From the NCBI GenBank assembly GCA_033964015.1, contig CM066923.1, positions 26,672,168 through 26,736,167 of the forward strand: a stretch of DNA of 64,000 nucleotides, written 5' to 3'. Below are positions 52,304-63,430 of this stretch, piece after piece. The position numbers and the translations under genes are program-made. Under the pieces are notes generated by a model. It was not told where the DNA came from, did not search any database, and saw only the letters and a list, made by a program, of their open reading frames with translations. The stretch comes from Scolanthus callimorphus (taxonomy: Eukaryota; Cnidaria; Anthozoa; Actiniaria; Edwardsiidae). Numbering within the stretch: position 1 is the first letter of the stretch; each line of letters starts with the position of its first letter.

Positions 52304-54374
52304 AATAACTGACTGAAATCTTGTGTCTTGGTTTGAATGCATTGTCAGTGTTCCCTAGCTCCCTTTGCTGCCTTTTTTGCTTGGTCAAAGGGCTATTGCT
52401 CAAATTGTAAGCATGGAAAAGATTTTCGCATGACGTTGAACATAAATTTCAACTTTCAGATTGCTATTGTTCTTATGCTGCTGTGACCATGACAATGGGA
52501 ATGGCAAAAGCAGAAACATAAAACACACAGTTAAAGAATGCCTGTCAACCATCATGCAACATGGCCATGGTATACAAACCAAATGTGCAAGGAGTTCCTC
52601 ACTTTGCTCTGTTGCACTTGAAGAACTTTCACAATGGCAGTAGATGCATACAGCAGTCAAGTATGTCTAAATGTGCCAAGGAAGTGATGAACTTCAAACG
52701 CTCACAAAGTGGCACTGAAGTATTTTCATATGACAATGGATAGTCCATGGCTGTGTTGCATGACAGTCGATGGGCATCCTTCAATATAACCTTTGGAATG
52801 CCTCAGGTGAAGAAGAATGACAAATGTAGTCACTGTGTACCAGATTTGGGCACAGGTGGATCTTTTCTTCATTATGGAATGGTCTTAGAAACCTGTATAT
52901 TTCTGCAACTTGTAAAAGTTGCAGAAATATAAAGGTCTCTAAACCCATTCCATAATGATCAAGCTCTTAATGGTCTTCATAAAAAGAAATCTGACGAGAT
53001 GCCGACAGCAGAAGCTGGTGGGTGGTATTTTTTTCATAAAAATAATGTACTTTCATTTGAAAATCCACAAGGGGGAGCACTTTGAATACCCTTCTGTAGG
53101 GGGAGGGAGAATGGATTTTTTTCTGGAACCGCACATTTCTATTACGGTGTTAAAAATATGAACGAAACAAGTAAGACCCAGGACCCTTTTACGGGCTACG
53201 CCACTGTTATAGATGGGATTCCTGTGGTGTTTCTGGTTAAATTCCCGGAAGTCTGTTCCAAGTCGGGATAGAAGCTCAAGTTCGTTGCAAAGATTCAAGG
53301 TTTTAAAGTACTAAATCAAGTTATACAGGAGCAAGTAATATCGCATCAATCTCTTTACTTCCCTAGGTAGCGAATGTACCTTGTACAATCGCTGAAAGAA
53401 ATAAGAACTTTTGCTATGTATGTAGTGACCACGTACAAAGAGCGAACGTTCAGAGAAGGCTCTTGTTGGATGGTTCAAGACCGTTTTTTAGGGGTAAGTT
53501 TGCATGCGAACAGTATTGAAGCAGGGATTGCTGTCCCTGAAACAAGCAAGCGAAATAAAAACGGCCCGTTTAATAGTAGTTTTCAAACCCAGGGACGTCG
53601 ACTCACCCGGTTTTGCCGTGAGTCTCAAGATTTTTGGCTTCGTTTCCTCATAGTTTATGGAGGGGAACGGTAGGAAACCTGACACCCTGTTATATTGTAC
53701 TATCTCTTTGTTTACTTTTTCAGAGGACTCCTTTTGTTTGCGCAGGGGTCACGGTACATAAGCCGGGGGGGGGGGGGGGGGGGGGGGAAGGGTACTCCAT
53801 ATATAGTATACGGGTATTCGCCGCCATATGGGCATACGGTATTGTTTTTGGGCTCCTGAGGTCTATGGTAGGGTATCATTTTTTCGCTTGTTTGGTCGCT
53901 GATAGGGTATGTATTTCAATATGGCTACCCAAGTGCAAACAAATTTTGATCAAAGTTGTGCCGCAATTAGTGGAAAGGTGGTTTATTTTGAAACCTTTTC
54001 ATGATTATCAAAATACCGCTTTGATTGCAACCAATTGGACCACCCGGGTGACTAACTTTAGGTCTGCAGTATGGTATACAATTTTGACCGTAGGTCTACG
54101 GTTGGGTATAAAAAACGAGGATTTTTGGTATCTGATAGGGTCAGGTTTTGGAGACCTCAGCGGGGCACCCCATCCCAAAAAATCAGCGGAGTACCCCCGG
54201 GTACATATTAGTACCAAAATTCAGCCAATAACATTCAGTCGGTGTACAACCAGACATGCATTTTGGATGAGCATGAAAGAAAAGATTGTACATGGTCGAT
54301 AACAAATTATTTAAACCTCACTTGCTCGGTCTGTACGTGCAATATCAGACCTTTGGTTATTTTGTACACTATCG
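52304..54374. other. intergenic between RPL35A and the LTR element
   Basis: No gene recognised. A short hairpin at about 52866-52956 ('cattatggaatgg' with its complement; 'tatatttctgcaacttgt' with its complement), a C/G-rich foldback remnant near 53050-53145 and the poly-G element at 53765-54205 occupy part of it. Confidence 0.6.
53765..54205. mobile_element. poly-G 'gggtactcc' foldback element
   Basis: Starts with a G run and 'aagggtactcc', ends 'cggagtacccccgggt'. Interior 'ttttgggctcctgaggtc' pairs loosely with 'gacctcagcggggcaccc'. The apparent 222-codon frame across it is not a gene. Confidence 0.7.
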
Positions 54375-54379
54375 CTCAG
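54375..54379. other. target-site duplication, left
   Basis: CTCAG immediately before the left LTR, repeated at 61530-61534 after the right LTR. A 5-bp duplication is typical of LTR element integration, including BEL/Pao. Confidence 0.9.
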
Positions 54380-54768
54380 TGTAGGAGTTTCGAACCTACC
54401 GATGGCTCAGATATATACACACGGTTAACACTCGTCGAATCGGTATTTCAGGTTACAGATACGAAACAAACGATGACTGACTCGGTGAATCAACGTTGAA
54501 CAGACGTAAATCGGGCATCAGAACAGACGGTAAAACAGACGGTTTACTGCAAATAAAGAGCCTAAATTACAACAAGAAGGCTAAATACATTTACAGGGAA
54601 ACGTAAACGACAACTTACATCCGTGTGCAGATTCTATCGGGTGATTCAAGCTTCAAATTCACTCAGATTCGTCTGGATGTTTCTCTGAATAAACAATTCT
54701 GTTTCACATGTGCTCTTGAATCCGCGCGAGGCCTGGACACTAATAAATGTAACGCAACGTTCTTTACA
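54380..54768 (-). repeat. LTR, left (3' LTR of the element)
   Basis: 389 bp, starting 'tgtaggagtttcgaacctac' and ending 'cgttctttaca'. Compared with the right LTR it has one extra A in 'aataaacaatt' and one extra base in 'actaataaatg'. Confidence 0.97.
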
Positions 54769-54889
54769 TCCCGGCCCCCGATGGCGAGCCAGGGGGATCG
54801 TCCATCCTCTGTAATCTAAACTAATCTAATCTATACTGAATAAATGTCAACTATCGAGTGCAATTGTCCATCTTTCTTGAACGTCTGTC

Positions 54890-56010
54890 CTAGCTGGTTG
54901 TGTCCTCTCCTCTCAGTCTCTCCGCTGTCTCCAAAAGGCAGAGTTTCGTGATAGGGCGATGGTAAGTGTTCTTGTGCGTCTTCACCATAGCACTCCGAAC
55001 GTGTCCGTCTTTTGCTCGAAATACTTCAGTTACTCGACCAAGCAACCATCTTCCTCTCGGTTGATCCTTATCGACGACAAGTACTAGATCATCAGTGGCT
55101 AAATTCCTGAGACTCTTGTTCCACTTCTGCCTGACTTGAAGACACGGAATGTACTCCTTGAGCCACCTGCTCCAGTAGCGATCTGCTAACACCTGGGCTT
55201 GTCTCCATCTCTTGCGGCTGTTTATTTCCCGGTCTTCGAATCGACCTGGCGACAGGTTAGCTGCGGCTCGCTGCATCAGAAAATGGTTGGGAGTTAGAGG
55301 TTCTGTATCTCTAACATCGTCCGAAACTGGACACAGGGGTCTCGAGTTAATAATCCCCTGCGCTTCAGCAAGAGCGGTTCTCAGCACTTCCTCTTCGACT
55401 AGCACTTCTCCTAGCGTAGCTTTCAGCGATCTGCGCACGCTCCTGATCAAACGTTCCCACACCCCCGACATATGTGAAGCCGTAGGGGGGTGGAAGATCC
55501 AGTCGCACCCCGTCTGACGCATCTCTTCCTCTATCCGTGAGTGGTTCAAATCTTCTATCGCCTCTTTTATCTCGCGTTCAGCCCCGACAAAATTAGAGCC
55601 GTTATCGGAACGAATCTGTTTGACAGGGCCTCTGGTGTTGATGAATCGTCTAAGCACCATAATAAAGTCATCCGTTTCAAGCGACTGAGCCAGTTCCAGA
55701 TGGACCGCTCTGGTGGTTAGGCAGGTAAATATGCAGCCGTATCGCTTTAACACGCTGCGTCCTCGCTTTACTTGAAGGGGACCAAAGTAATCTAAGCCTG
55801 TGCTTGTGAAGGCTGGCTCGTAAGGGGTTAATCTGACGCTTGGTAGATCTGCCATTTCCTGGGTCATGGTCTTTGCGAAACGTTTCTTGCAACGGAGGCA
55901 TCCGCCGATTTCGGTCTTGATGGCTGCCCTCCCTCTAACTATCCAGAACTTCTCTCGTATAACTGATAAACAGTGTTCAGTACCGCAATGCGCCAGCCTC
56001 TCGTGGTAGT
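54890..56010 (-). pseudogene. BEL/Pao integrase region
   Basis: The catalytic core frame is 55867-54890. It carries TSTGLDYFGPLQVKRG (first Asp), VKQIRSDNGSNFVGAEREIK (second Asp) and MSGVWERLIRSVRRSLKATL (Glu), the D,D,E triad of retroviral-type integrases, plus the BEL-typical CLTTRAVHLEL. The C-terminal part (LATDDLVLVVDKDQPRGRW) is the DNA-binding end. The zinc-binding HHCC segment lies upstream at about 55880-56010 in the same reading direction, cut from the RT frame by a one-base indel near 56033. The triad is intact. The cut is probably a sequence artefact. Confidence 0.9.
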
Positions 56011-56028
56011 GTCGAACGATAAGCCGTG

Positions 56029-58394
56029 TTACGGGTGCTTCTGCGGCAGGATCAGCTGGTGCTTGGCATCGTAAGTCACTGGGGCCTCTGAAATGCGTCC
56101 CGACACTCGTAGGACACCTTCTTTCTGCATCATCATCGGTTTCAGCTTCACTATTCTGCTTGATGCACGAACACGATCATTGATCTTCAGGTCTTGGACT
56201 TCTGTTGCAAAGCATTCCTTCTGAACGAGGGATACGATCTTAAGGGTCGCATCATCCAACTCATCCATCGTGATTCTTTCTCGTTTTAGCTTCCTTTTGT
56301 TCTTGATCCAGGCAACGAATCTCGTAAGCCATACAACGGCCTTTTGCAACGCGCTCCACGAGGAGTATCGGCCCAGTAGTTCCATCAGTGGATCACCGTC
56401 GTCGCGCGAAACACTGGTCGCGTATGCTGTCTTCTCTTTTCTGATTTCTAGTTGCTCGTCCGGAACTGTCTCTAAGGACTGACGTGGCCAGAACTCTTCC
56501 GACTTACTCAGGAAATCAGGTCCCTGCAGCCATCTCTTATTATGAACAAACTGATCCGCGGTGAGTCCGCGGGACGCATCATCCGCGGGGTTCAGAATCC
56601 CGGGACAATGGCGCCATTGGGAAACTTCCGTGTCACGACGAATCTGGTTGATTCTGTTACTTACAAAGGTTTGAAACCTTTTCGCTTCATTGTTAAGACA
56701 GTACAACGTGATCATACTGTCGGTCCAGAAAAGTTCTCTCTGTACCGGAATACTGAGTTCCTTGGTGATGATATTATGTATCTTAGTTGCCAGCACTGCA
56801 CTCTGTAACTCCAGGCGTGGAATAGTTACTGTTTTCTTGGGGGCGTTCCGCGATTTAGCCATGAGCATCACACATTCCGCTGTTTCATCGCTGTATTGAA
56901 CTCTAAGGTACGATGCTGCTCCATACCCGTTCTGCGAGGCGTCGCAAAAGTGGTGCAACTGGAGAGTGCAGTCATCGCGATCCTCCCTCGAAAAGTAACA
57001 CCGAGGAATCCGCACTTCACCCATGAGCGACAGGTCTTCCTTCCACCGTCTCCATGACTTCAACAGATCTTCAGGTAGGGGATAGTCCCAGCATAACTCC
57101 CGTCTCCAGCACTCTTGTAACAACTGTCGAGCGTGCAGTAACACTGGTGAAGCGAATCCTTGCGGGTCATAGAATGAAGCAAGAGTAGAGAGAAGGCCCC
57201 TCATCGTATCTGGCCTATCGAGGTTGATCACCTTGAATCCGATCGTATCTGCCTCGGCATCCCATTGAACACCGAGGGCACGTTGCACAGGTAAGTAATG
57301 AAAGTCCAAATCCAGCGTAGGGTCTGCTCTCTCTGACTTCGGAAGGGAATCGAGCACCACCCTGCTGTTCGAAGAAAACTTGGTCAATCTGAAACCGCCT
57401 CTTGCTAGTAACGCGATCGCTCCTCGAGCAACGTCTAGCGCTAGTTCTTCGCCCTTTACTGCTGTCAGCATATCATCCACGTAAAAGTTCTTAAGTACGG
57501 TATCAACTACGAGCTCGCTGAAGTCGTCCTTGTTGTCGTGCGCCGTCCTTTGAAGAGCATAAGTTGCACAACACGGTGAATCTGTGGCGCCAAAGACATG
57601 TGACGTCATAACGTATTCGTGTGGTTCATCTTCAAGGCTGTGTGTCCACCATAAGAACCTCAAGGCGTCTTGATCTGTTGGTGGAACCTTAACTTGGTGG
57701 AACATTGCTTCCACGTCTCCTACGATAGCTACATTGTCTTGGCGAAACCCGAGCAAAACTCCGACAAGACTATTGGTCAGGTCGGGACCACTTACAAGTT
57801 CCTTGTTTAACGAAGTTCCGTGGTACTGAGCGGCTGCGTCGAAGACTACTCGGACGCGTCCAGGTTTATTGGGCTAATCACCCCATGGTGAAAGAGGTAG
57901 TTTGTCTTCGGAGTCATGTGCCGAGCTTCTTCTTCTGAGAGTTTCCTGCAGTATCCCTTGTCAATGTAGTCTTGCATCTGAGCCCGATACTTGTCCTCGA
58001 AGTCCGAGTCTCGCTTGAATCTTCTCTTTAGACTTTGCAGTCTTGAGTCAGCCAGTGCCCGATTGTTAGGCAGCTGTGGTTCTTCCTCTCTCCACAACAG
58101 ACCGACCTGATAATGGCCGTCAACAATTTCTGTCGTTTGGTCAAGTATCTTCTGGCCCTTGACGTCTTCCGTAGACATTGACTCAGACGGCGTATCACTA
58201 AGACATTCGTTGTCAATCTGCCAGAATCTTTCAACTTGCTTGTTGAGATCTCGAACACCGCTAGTGAAGTTGAAATTCAACTCACGTAGGATCTTACGTC
58301 CTAATTCTAAAGTCCCTGCGACCGTCCAGCCTAGCGATGTCCTCGTAGCGTAGAGTCCGTTGCTTCCGTCCTGTGAGGTTCTCAGTTCTTGCAC
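56029..58394 (-). pseudogene. BEL/Pao reverse transcriptase and RNase H region
   Basis: Two frames, 58394-57846 and 57756-56029, separated by a one-base indel in a C run near 57873. The RT shows GDVEAMFHQVKVPPTDQDAL and the catalytic box FYVDDMLTAVKG. ELFWTDSMITLYCLNNEAKR and HCPGILNPADDASRG belong to the RNase H-linker part of BEL/Pao pol. The second frame ends at a stop at 56029 that follows a shortened C run. All catalytic residues that can be placed are present. Confidence 0.9.
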
Positions 58395-58568
58395 AATATG
58401 CGCGCCTGGTACGTCAAGACCGATAAGGAGAGAAACCCTCTTTAGATCTACGTCCGCTATCGGAATCTCTCTGAGATGTGGATGTTCCTTAAAGTCAATC
58501 TTATGCGGCAGCAGCTTCTCGTTTATGTTAAGTCTCTCACGAGTCCCTCCTCGACCTGAATTACTGGA

Positions 58569-59030
58569 TCATCCGGGGTCGGCCGCTTGAATACCGAAGG
58601 AGGCGACCCGAAATTCGCACTCCTGTTTTCCTAGTACGGTTGTAACTGTAATGGACTCAACTGGCCCCGTAATGCCAAGTTCGTTTGCTAAGTTAGTATC
58701 GATGATAGTTCCACGACTGCCGTTGTCGATGAGACCGTATGTGGTTATCGATCTACCATCTTTTGAGATGACCCTTACCGGAACGACGTGTAGTAAAACT
58801 TGTTTGTAGGAAGGCTCGGTAGACGTGGCGAAGGACTGTGTCTCTCGTGGTGACGCTGTGACTGGTTCGCCAGCTTGAGTTGAGAAATCACGCGTTTGTG
58901 CCGGTTTCGGAGAATGGCTCTGACGTTGTCGGTCGTTCCCAGGTTGCTGTTGGGACGCCAGGTTGGCCGGCATTGTTTCTTGTTTGTAGTGCAGTAGTTG
59001 ATGATGCTTCGATTTGCCCCGCACTGGCAA
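58569..59030 (-). pseudogene. BEL/Pao zinc-knuckle tail and aspartic protease region
   Basis: Contains TTYGLIDNGSRGTIIDTNLA, where DNGS stands at the active-site position of the retroviral-type aspartic protease. A linker rich in Ser/Gln precedes it. A stop at 58569 follows a C run, and the next few codons resume in another frame toward RT, indicating one or two small indels at 58530-58575. Confidence 0.75.
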
Positions 59031-59662
59031 ATGTCCTTAGACTGACACTGATCTCTCCTGTGACCTGCTTCTAAGCAGATATGACATAGTTTCATGTTCT
59101 TGACTAGCTCCCAACGGTCTCGCACATCTTTCTTCGTGAACGTAGCGCATCTGATCAGTTTATGGGTGCCCTTACAACAGGCACAGTTCTTATTTCCTTT
59201 GTCCAGGTCAGTGTTCAACGAGGACAACTGACGTTGACGAGGGGCATTAAACTTGGTCTTTCCTGCGTCTTGGTTCTTCTGCTTCGCCGGCGACTTAGAA
59301 ACGATGTAGCCGAATTGCGGATCATTCATGATTTGAACGTTCGTATCAATATGCTCGTATAAATTGGCTAAGTCAGGTCCTGTTTCGCTTCTTTCTCGAA
59401 TCTTGGGCATTTTCTTGGCCCAGTCTCGCTGCATGAAAAATGGAAGACGACTCACAACCCTTTCTAGGTTTTCTGACGCGCTAAGCTCGTGCTTGTATCC
59501 CACCTTATCGTTCAAAGTCTTGATACAAGTTCTCAGATCGTCCCGTAGCTTGGTCAAAGCTTCCTTGTCTCCGCCTTCGATCTTCGGGCCTTCCGTGACC
59601 CTCTTTAGCGTCAACCTGACTACACTGGAAGGGTGACCGAACTGTTTTTCAAGTATTAACAT
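58775..59662 (-). pseudogene. BEL/Pao Gag, C-terminal half with zinc knuckles
   Basis: Starts MLILEKQFGHPSSVVRLTLK, a hallmark of BEL Gag, and carries CACCKGTHKLIRC and CHICLEAGHRRDQC, two CCHC-type knuckles that bind nucleic acid. The last part after CQCG runs out of frame, due to a one-base indel near 59017. Confidence 0.88.
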
Positions 59663-61089
59663 CGCATCCGTATAGCCATGAGCAGCAGTTTCGCAATGTA
59701 GTACCGCCCGTCGGGCTTCTCCTTCAACGAACGTGAGCAGGTAAGCAGCTTTCTGTCTTTCATTAAACCCTTTGTCAGCAAGCCAATCGTGTACTCGCTC
59801 CTTAAATACTGGAAATTCTGCTGGGTCACCTTTAAAGGTGGGAACCTGGGGTCTAGGGATGTTCTGCCTTTGGACGATTGTGTTGACGGCCTCGGAAGTG
59901 GTGGCATTTGTTTCATAATTTGTACCATACTCTCGGTCAGTTCTAGAAACCGGCTTGTCAAAACATGTTCTTCATTATGAGACACTGAAGAAACACACTG
60001 AGGGGATCCCTGTGGTACGAATTCCTGAGCATTAATATTAGCTCCACGAACTTGAAAGGACATGTCCGGTACATTTCGGCATGCGTGGAAACCCTGTGGC
60101 GTTGACGCTGACTCAAAATTAGCGTGGGAACCCTGTGGCACGGGCGTTGACTCAATAATAGCGCGGGAACCCTGTGGCGTGGAAGCTGACTCATCATTAG
60201 CGCGGGAACCCTGTGGTGCGAACGTTGACTCATCATTAACGCGGGAGCCCTGTGGTACGGGCGCTGTCTCATTAATAGCACGGGAACCCTGTGGTACGAG
60301 CGCTGACTCATCATTAGCGCGGGAACCCTGCGGCACGGGCGTTGACTCATTAATAGCGCGGGAACCCTGTGGCACAAGCGCTGAATCATCATTAACGTGG
60401 GAACCCTGTGGTACGGGCGCTGTTTCATTAATAGTGCGGGAGCCCTGTGGTACGGGCGCTGAATCATCATTAACGCGGGAACCCTGTGATACGGGCGCTG
60501 TCTCATCAATAGCGCGGGAGCCCTGTGGTGTGGGCGCAAAACTATTATTACAGGGACCCCTGTGGGCGTCGATTCCTACCGGAGAAACTAATGGGATTGT
60601 AGAGAGATCTGCATAATTTATAGCAGGCATTGGCGGATCCAGCTGTGGCGTAGATGTTGTTGTTCCTTTATGTAATTGGGCTCCCTGTGCCTTCTTGAAA
60701 GTCACTGTCTCTTCAAAGCCTTCCAAAATGTCTCCTTCATCTTCTGCCATCAACTGCGCCTCTAGAAGAGTATATTCAGCTTCATCTCTCACTTTCTGTA
60801 ACTCATCTAAAAGCTTCGCCTCAGCCATCTTTCTCTCGTAGGCCGCCTGTTCCTCAATTTGTCTTCGCTTTATCTTTATTTGTCTCTCCACCTGTAGCAA
60901 TTTCAGTTTGGCCAGCTTCGCTTGCCTGGCTTTCATTTTAAATCTACTCGAAGAGGTGCTTGACACGCTCGATAATGCATCCTCGCCGAGCACCAACTCT
61001 CCGTCCGGGGGCATCGATCCCGCTTCCATTCCTGATTCCACGATTTCTTCCCAGGCACGTGTTTCGACTCCTCCACGGCTCACATTCAT
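59656..61089 (-). pseudogene. BEL/Pao Gag, N-terminal half with 13-residue repeats
   Basis: ATG at 61089-61087 (MNVSRGGVETRAWEEIVESG). Residues about 50-135 form a Lys/Glu/Gln-rich coiled coil. Then about a dozen 39-bp units (PQGSRANDESA and variants, 60084-60540) make a low-complexity Gag segment. The frame leaves the conserved Gag near 59845, where a T run appears one base short, and terminates out of frame at 59656. Confidence 0.85.
60084..60540 (-). repeat. 39-bp tandem repeat inside Gag
   Basis: Unit 'gcgcgggaaccctgtggcac' plus 'gggcgttgactcatcatta', about 12 copies. Being a multiple of three it keeps the frame, and it leaves long open frames on both strands that are not genes. Confidence 0.93.
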
Positions 61090-61142
61090 GGTGATATTTC
61101 ACACTAATTCAGACCAGTGACGGATTAAAACGGATTAAACGA

Positions 61143-61529
61143 TGTAGGAGTTTCGAACCTACCGATGGCTCAGATATATACACACGGTTAACACTCGTCG
61201 AATCGGTATTTCAGGTTACAGATACGAAACAAACGATGACTGACTCGGTGAATCAACGTTGAACAGACGTAAATCGGGCATCAGAACAGACGGTAAAACA
61301 GACGGTTTACTGCAAATAAAGAGCCTAAATTACAACAAGAAGGCTAAATACATTTACAGGGAAACGTAAACGACAACTTACATCCGTGTGCAGATTCTAT
61401 CGGGTGATTCAAGCTTCAAATTCACTCAGATTCGTCTGGATGTTTCTCTGAATAACAATTCTGTTTCACATGTGCTCTTGAATCCGCGCGAGGCCTGGAC
61501 ACTATAAATGTAACGCAACGTTCTTTACA
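61143..61529 (-). repeat. LTR, right (5' LTR of the element)
   Basis: 387 bp, 'tgtaggagtttcgaacctac' to 'cgttctttaca', followed by CTCAG at 61530-61534. Would contain the promoter of the element, reading leftward. Confidence 0.97.
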
Positions 61530-61534
61530 CTCAG
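61530..61534. other. target-site duplication, right
   Basis: CTCAG, identical to 54375-54379. Confidence 0.9.
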
Positions 61535-61869
61535 TCCGTACTGCAAAACCTCGGTCTGATCTTTTGACCTCCCCATACATCCAGAATTTCCAGAATTTTC
61601 CCCATGCATATAGAATTCCTGAGAGGTTAAACTAGCTTCCAGCTTTGATCTTGAAAATCCCCCTCCCATTCAGAGTTTCCAAATGCCGGGGAACATATAT
61701 TTTCTGGAATTGCCAATATCAACAATAGATAAAAATAATAATATAAGTTAAATATAAAATGAAAACATTCAATTGATTCTAAAAATGTTCAAGGAATGAA
61801 AAATATGGATAAATTATTTCTACAGAACTTCTATATCAAAGCCCTTAACACGTCACAGCCCTGTTAGTG

Positions 61870-62599
61870 ATGGCAAGTCCAAGACCCACCACATTAAGAG
61901 ACAGTGAGGAGAAATCCAACTTTACAAAGCTGTCGCGGCTTCTCATTGACGGTGGCACACTTGCTTTGCGTCAAGTGTTTGATAATAAGCACCCACCAGC
62001 AACCCTCGCAGCATACCTGGCTACCAACAGACCCATTATAGAGGCAATGCTGTATCCTAAAAAAGGGAAACGTGCTCTATTTAAACAGCAGTGGGAGACA
62101 CTCTACCCCCCTGGTGGACACCCAGTACCGTCATCAAATGACTTTGACATTTCCCTTTTGTTTGTACTTCTGAAAAGCATTTGTGGACTCGCACCTCCTT
62201 CTACAGGGTGGGATGCTCTACCAGCTGAAGACGACGTCTCTTTAGAGGCCAGTTTAGCTAGAATAAAGTACTATCGTAATATAGTGTATGCACATATAAA
62301 ACAGACAGAGATAGACCAGACCAAGTTTGAAATGTACTGGGACGACATTTCAAAGGCCATCCTGTCACTCGGTGTGTTAACACTACATGAGATTGATATC
62401 CTCAAGGCTGCCCCAGTTGGAGAGAAAGATTACCTCGAGTTACTTGACAACTGGCGTCTCTCTGATTGTAATATAGCAGATGAAATCTTAGGGCTTTCCG
62501 CTCAGCTGAAAGATCAACTTGCCAATGTGAATTCAACGTTACTGGCAATGTCATCTCAGCTTGCAGGCATCAATCAAGACAAAGGAACGAAGAATGCAG
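61870..62599 (+). CDS. HEPN_DZIP3-domain protein, first coding exon
   Basis: Reads MASPRPTTLRDSEEKSNFTK, LSRLLIDGGTLALRQVFDNK, LYPKKGKRALFKQQWETLYP and FDISLLFVLLKSICGLAPP, the pattern of the HEPN domain found in DZIP3 and in many cnidarian and lancelet proteins, often linked to NACHT, death or ubiquitin-ligase modules. KYYRNIVYAH at about residues 133-142 supplies the R-N-x4-H motif of RNase-competent HEPN domains. The exon ends NQDKGTKNA plus one base at a donor 'gtaact', so the rest of the protein lies downstream, possibly outside the window. ATG 61870 is the first Met in frame; the codon before is GTG. The function (RNA cleavage or immune signalling) is inferred from the family. Confidence 0.8.
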
Positions 62600-62640
62600 G
62601 TAACTTAAATTGTATAGGGCCATTCCATTTTTTAGTCGCA

Positions 62641-62663
62641 CCCCCCCCCCCCCCCCCCCCCCC
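62641..62663. repeat. poly-C tract, 23 C
   Basis: C run 41 bp after the HEPN exon donor, followed by 'tccctacggagaggtcattt'. Confidence 0.95.
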
Positions 62664-62869
62664 TCCCTACGGAGAGGTCATTTCTTTGGTAGACTTGAAG
62701 ATATTGAATTTCAACGTTGGATGAATTAATTTAGACACAAGAAAAGAGCAGGGGCAGAAAAACAAATTGAGAACATATAGAAAATTAAAAACAAAGTATA
62801 AGTTAGAACCCTACCTTTCCCAGGTTACCAATCATAGCCATTCATTAACGAAATTAAGACTTAAATGTT

Positions 62870-63272
62870 GTGTTTACACTTTGCGATTTACTTAGGTAAA
62901 TATTTACTGAGGTCGAGTTAACCTAACCGCAGTAAGTAATAAGTGTGTTTATACTGATAATTTTTACTTAGGTAATTTATGTTGTTAGGCAGGGTTTTTT
63001 TGAACACGGACACGAGAATTCGAACGTAATTACACTTTGAGAGAGAAACCAGACACCGCTTGTCTCGAATTTGACATGAGCTACCAAATTTACCTCAGTT
63101 GAGTCGCTCCAATCCAGCCTCATAGCAGGGTAAATGTTTACTCGACTTAGGTAAATTTTCTATTGTTCCCGATCGATTTTTACTGAGGTTAGCGACGGTG
63201 TCTACTTGCGAAAATTTTACTGAAGTAAATTCCTGTATTTACCTAAGTAAAAATTCTGAGTGTAAACACACC
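62870..63272. mobile_element. foldback MITE with 'tgtgtttacact' ends
   Basis: Left 'gtgtttacactttgcgattt' and 'acttaggtaaat' pair with right 'atttacctaagtaaaaattc' and 'gagtgtaaacac'. The interior repeats 'ttacctaagt'/'acttaggtaa' words many times in both directions. Confidence 0.8.
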
Positions 63273-63284
63273 ATTAGCAATGAC

Positions 63285-63430
63285 TGAAACTGGGGCGCTA
63301 TAAAAGGCCCTACAAACCACCCAGCGAAATAGTTTGCCATATTTGCCACGCGGAAGAAGTTGAAGATGAACAACATTTTCTGATCCATTGCAAAAAGCGC
63401 GATGAGCTAATTCGAAAAATTGAGAAAATG
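63285..63430 (+). mobile_element. non-LTR retrotransposon 3' coding remnant
   Basis: One frame reads YKRPYKPPSEIVCHICHAEE then VEDEQHFLIHCKKRDELIRK and a stop, the CxxC...EDExHFLxxC ending typical of reverse transcriptases of LINE elements. Nothing upstream is intact. Confidence 0.6.

Larger units (their letters stand above)
54380..61529 (-). mobile_element. BEL/Pao LTR retrotransposon, full length, minus strand
   Basis: 7150 bp bounded by LTRs of 389 and 387 bp that begin TG and end CA and differ essentially by two single-base deletions, so the insertion is very recent. Reading on the minus strand from 61143 downward: Gag with two zinc knuckles, aspartic protease, reverse transcriptase, RNase H and integrase, in BEL/Pao order and sequence style. 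The coding region is interrupted by several one-base indels at homopolymers. A purine-rich stretch lies next to the 3' LTR (near 54769-54790). A primer-binding site is not evident. Confidence 0.95.

Noticed and set aside
53634..54302. 222-codon plus-strand open frame
   Set aside because: It crosses the poly-G foldback element; composition and lack of similarity show it is not a gene.
59958..60616. Two long open frames (minus 193 codons and plus 184 codons) inside Gag
   Set aside because: Shadows of the 39-bp repeat in the other frames.
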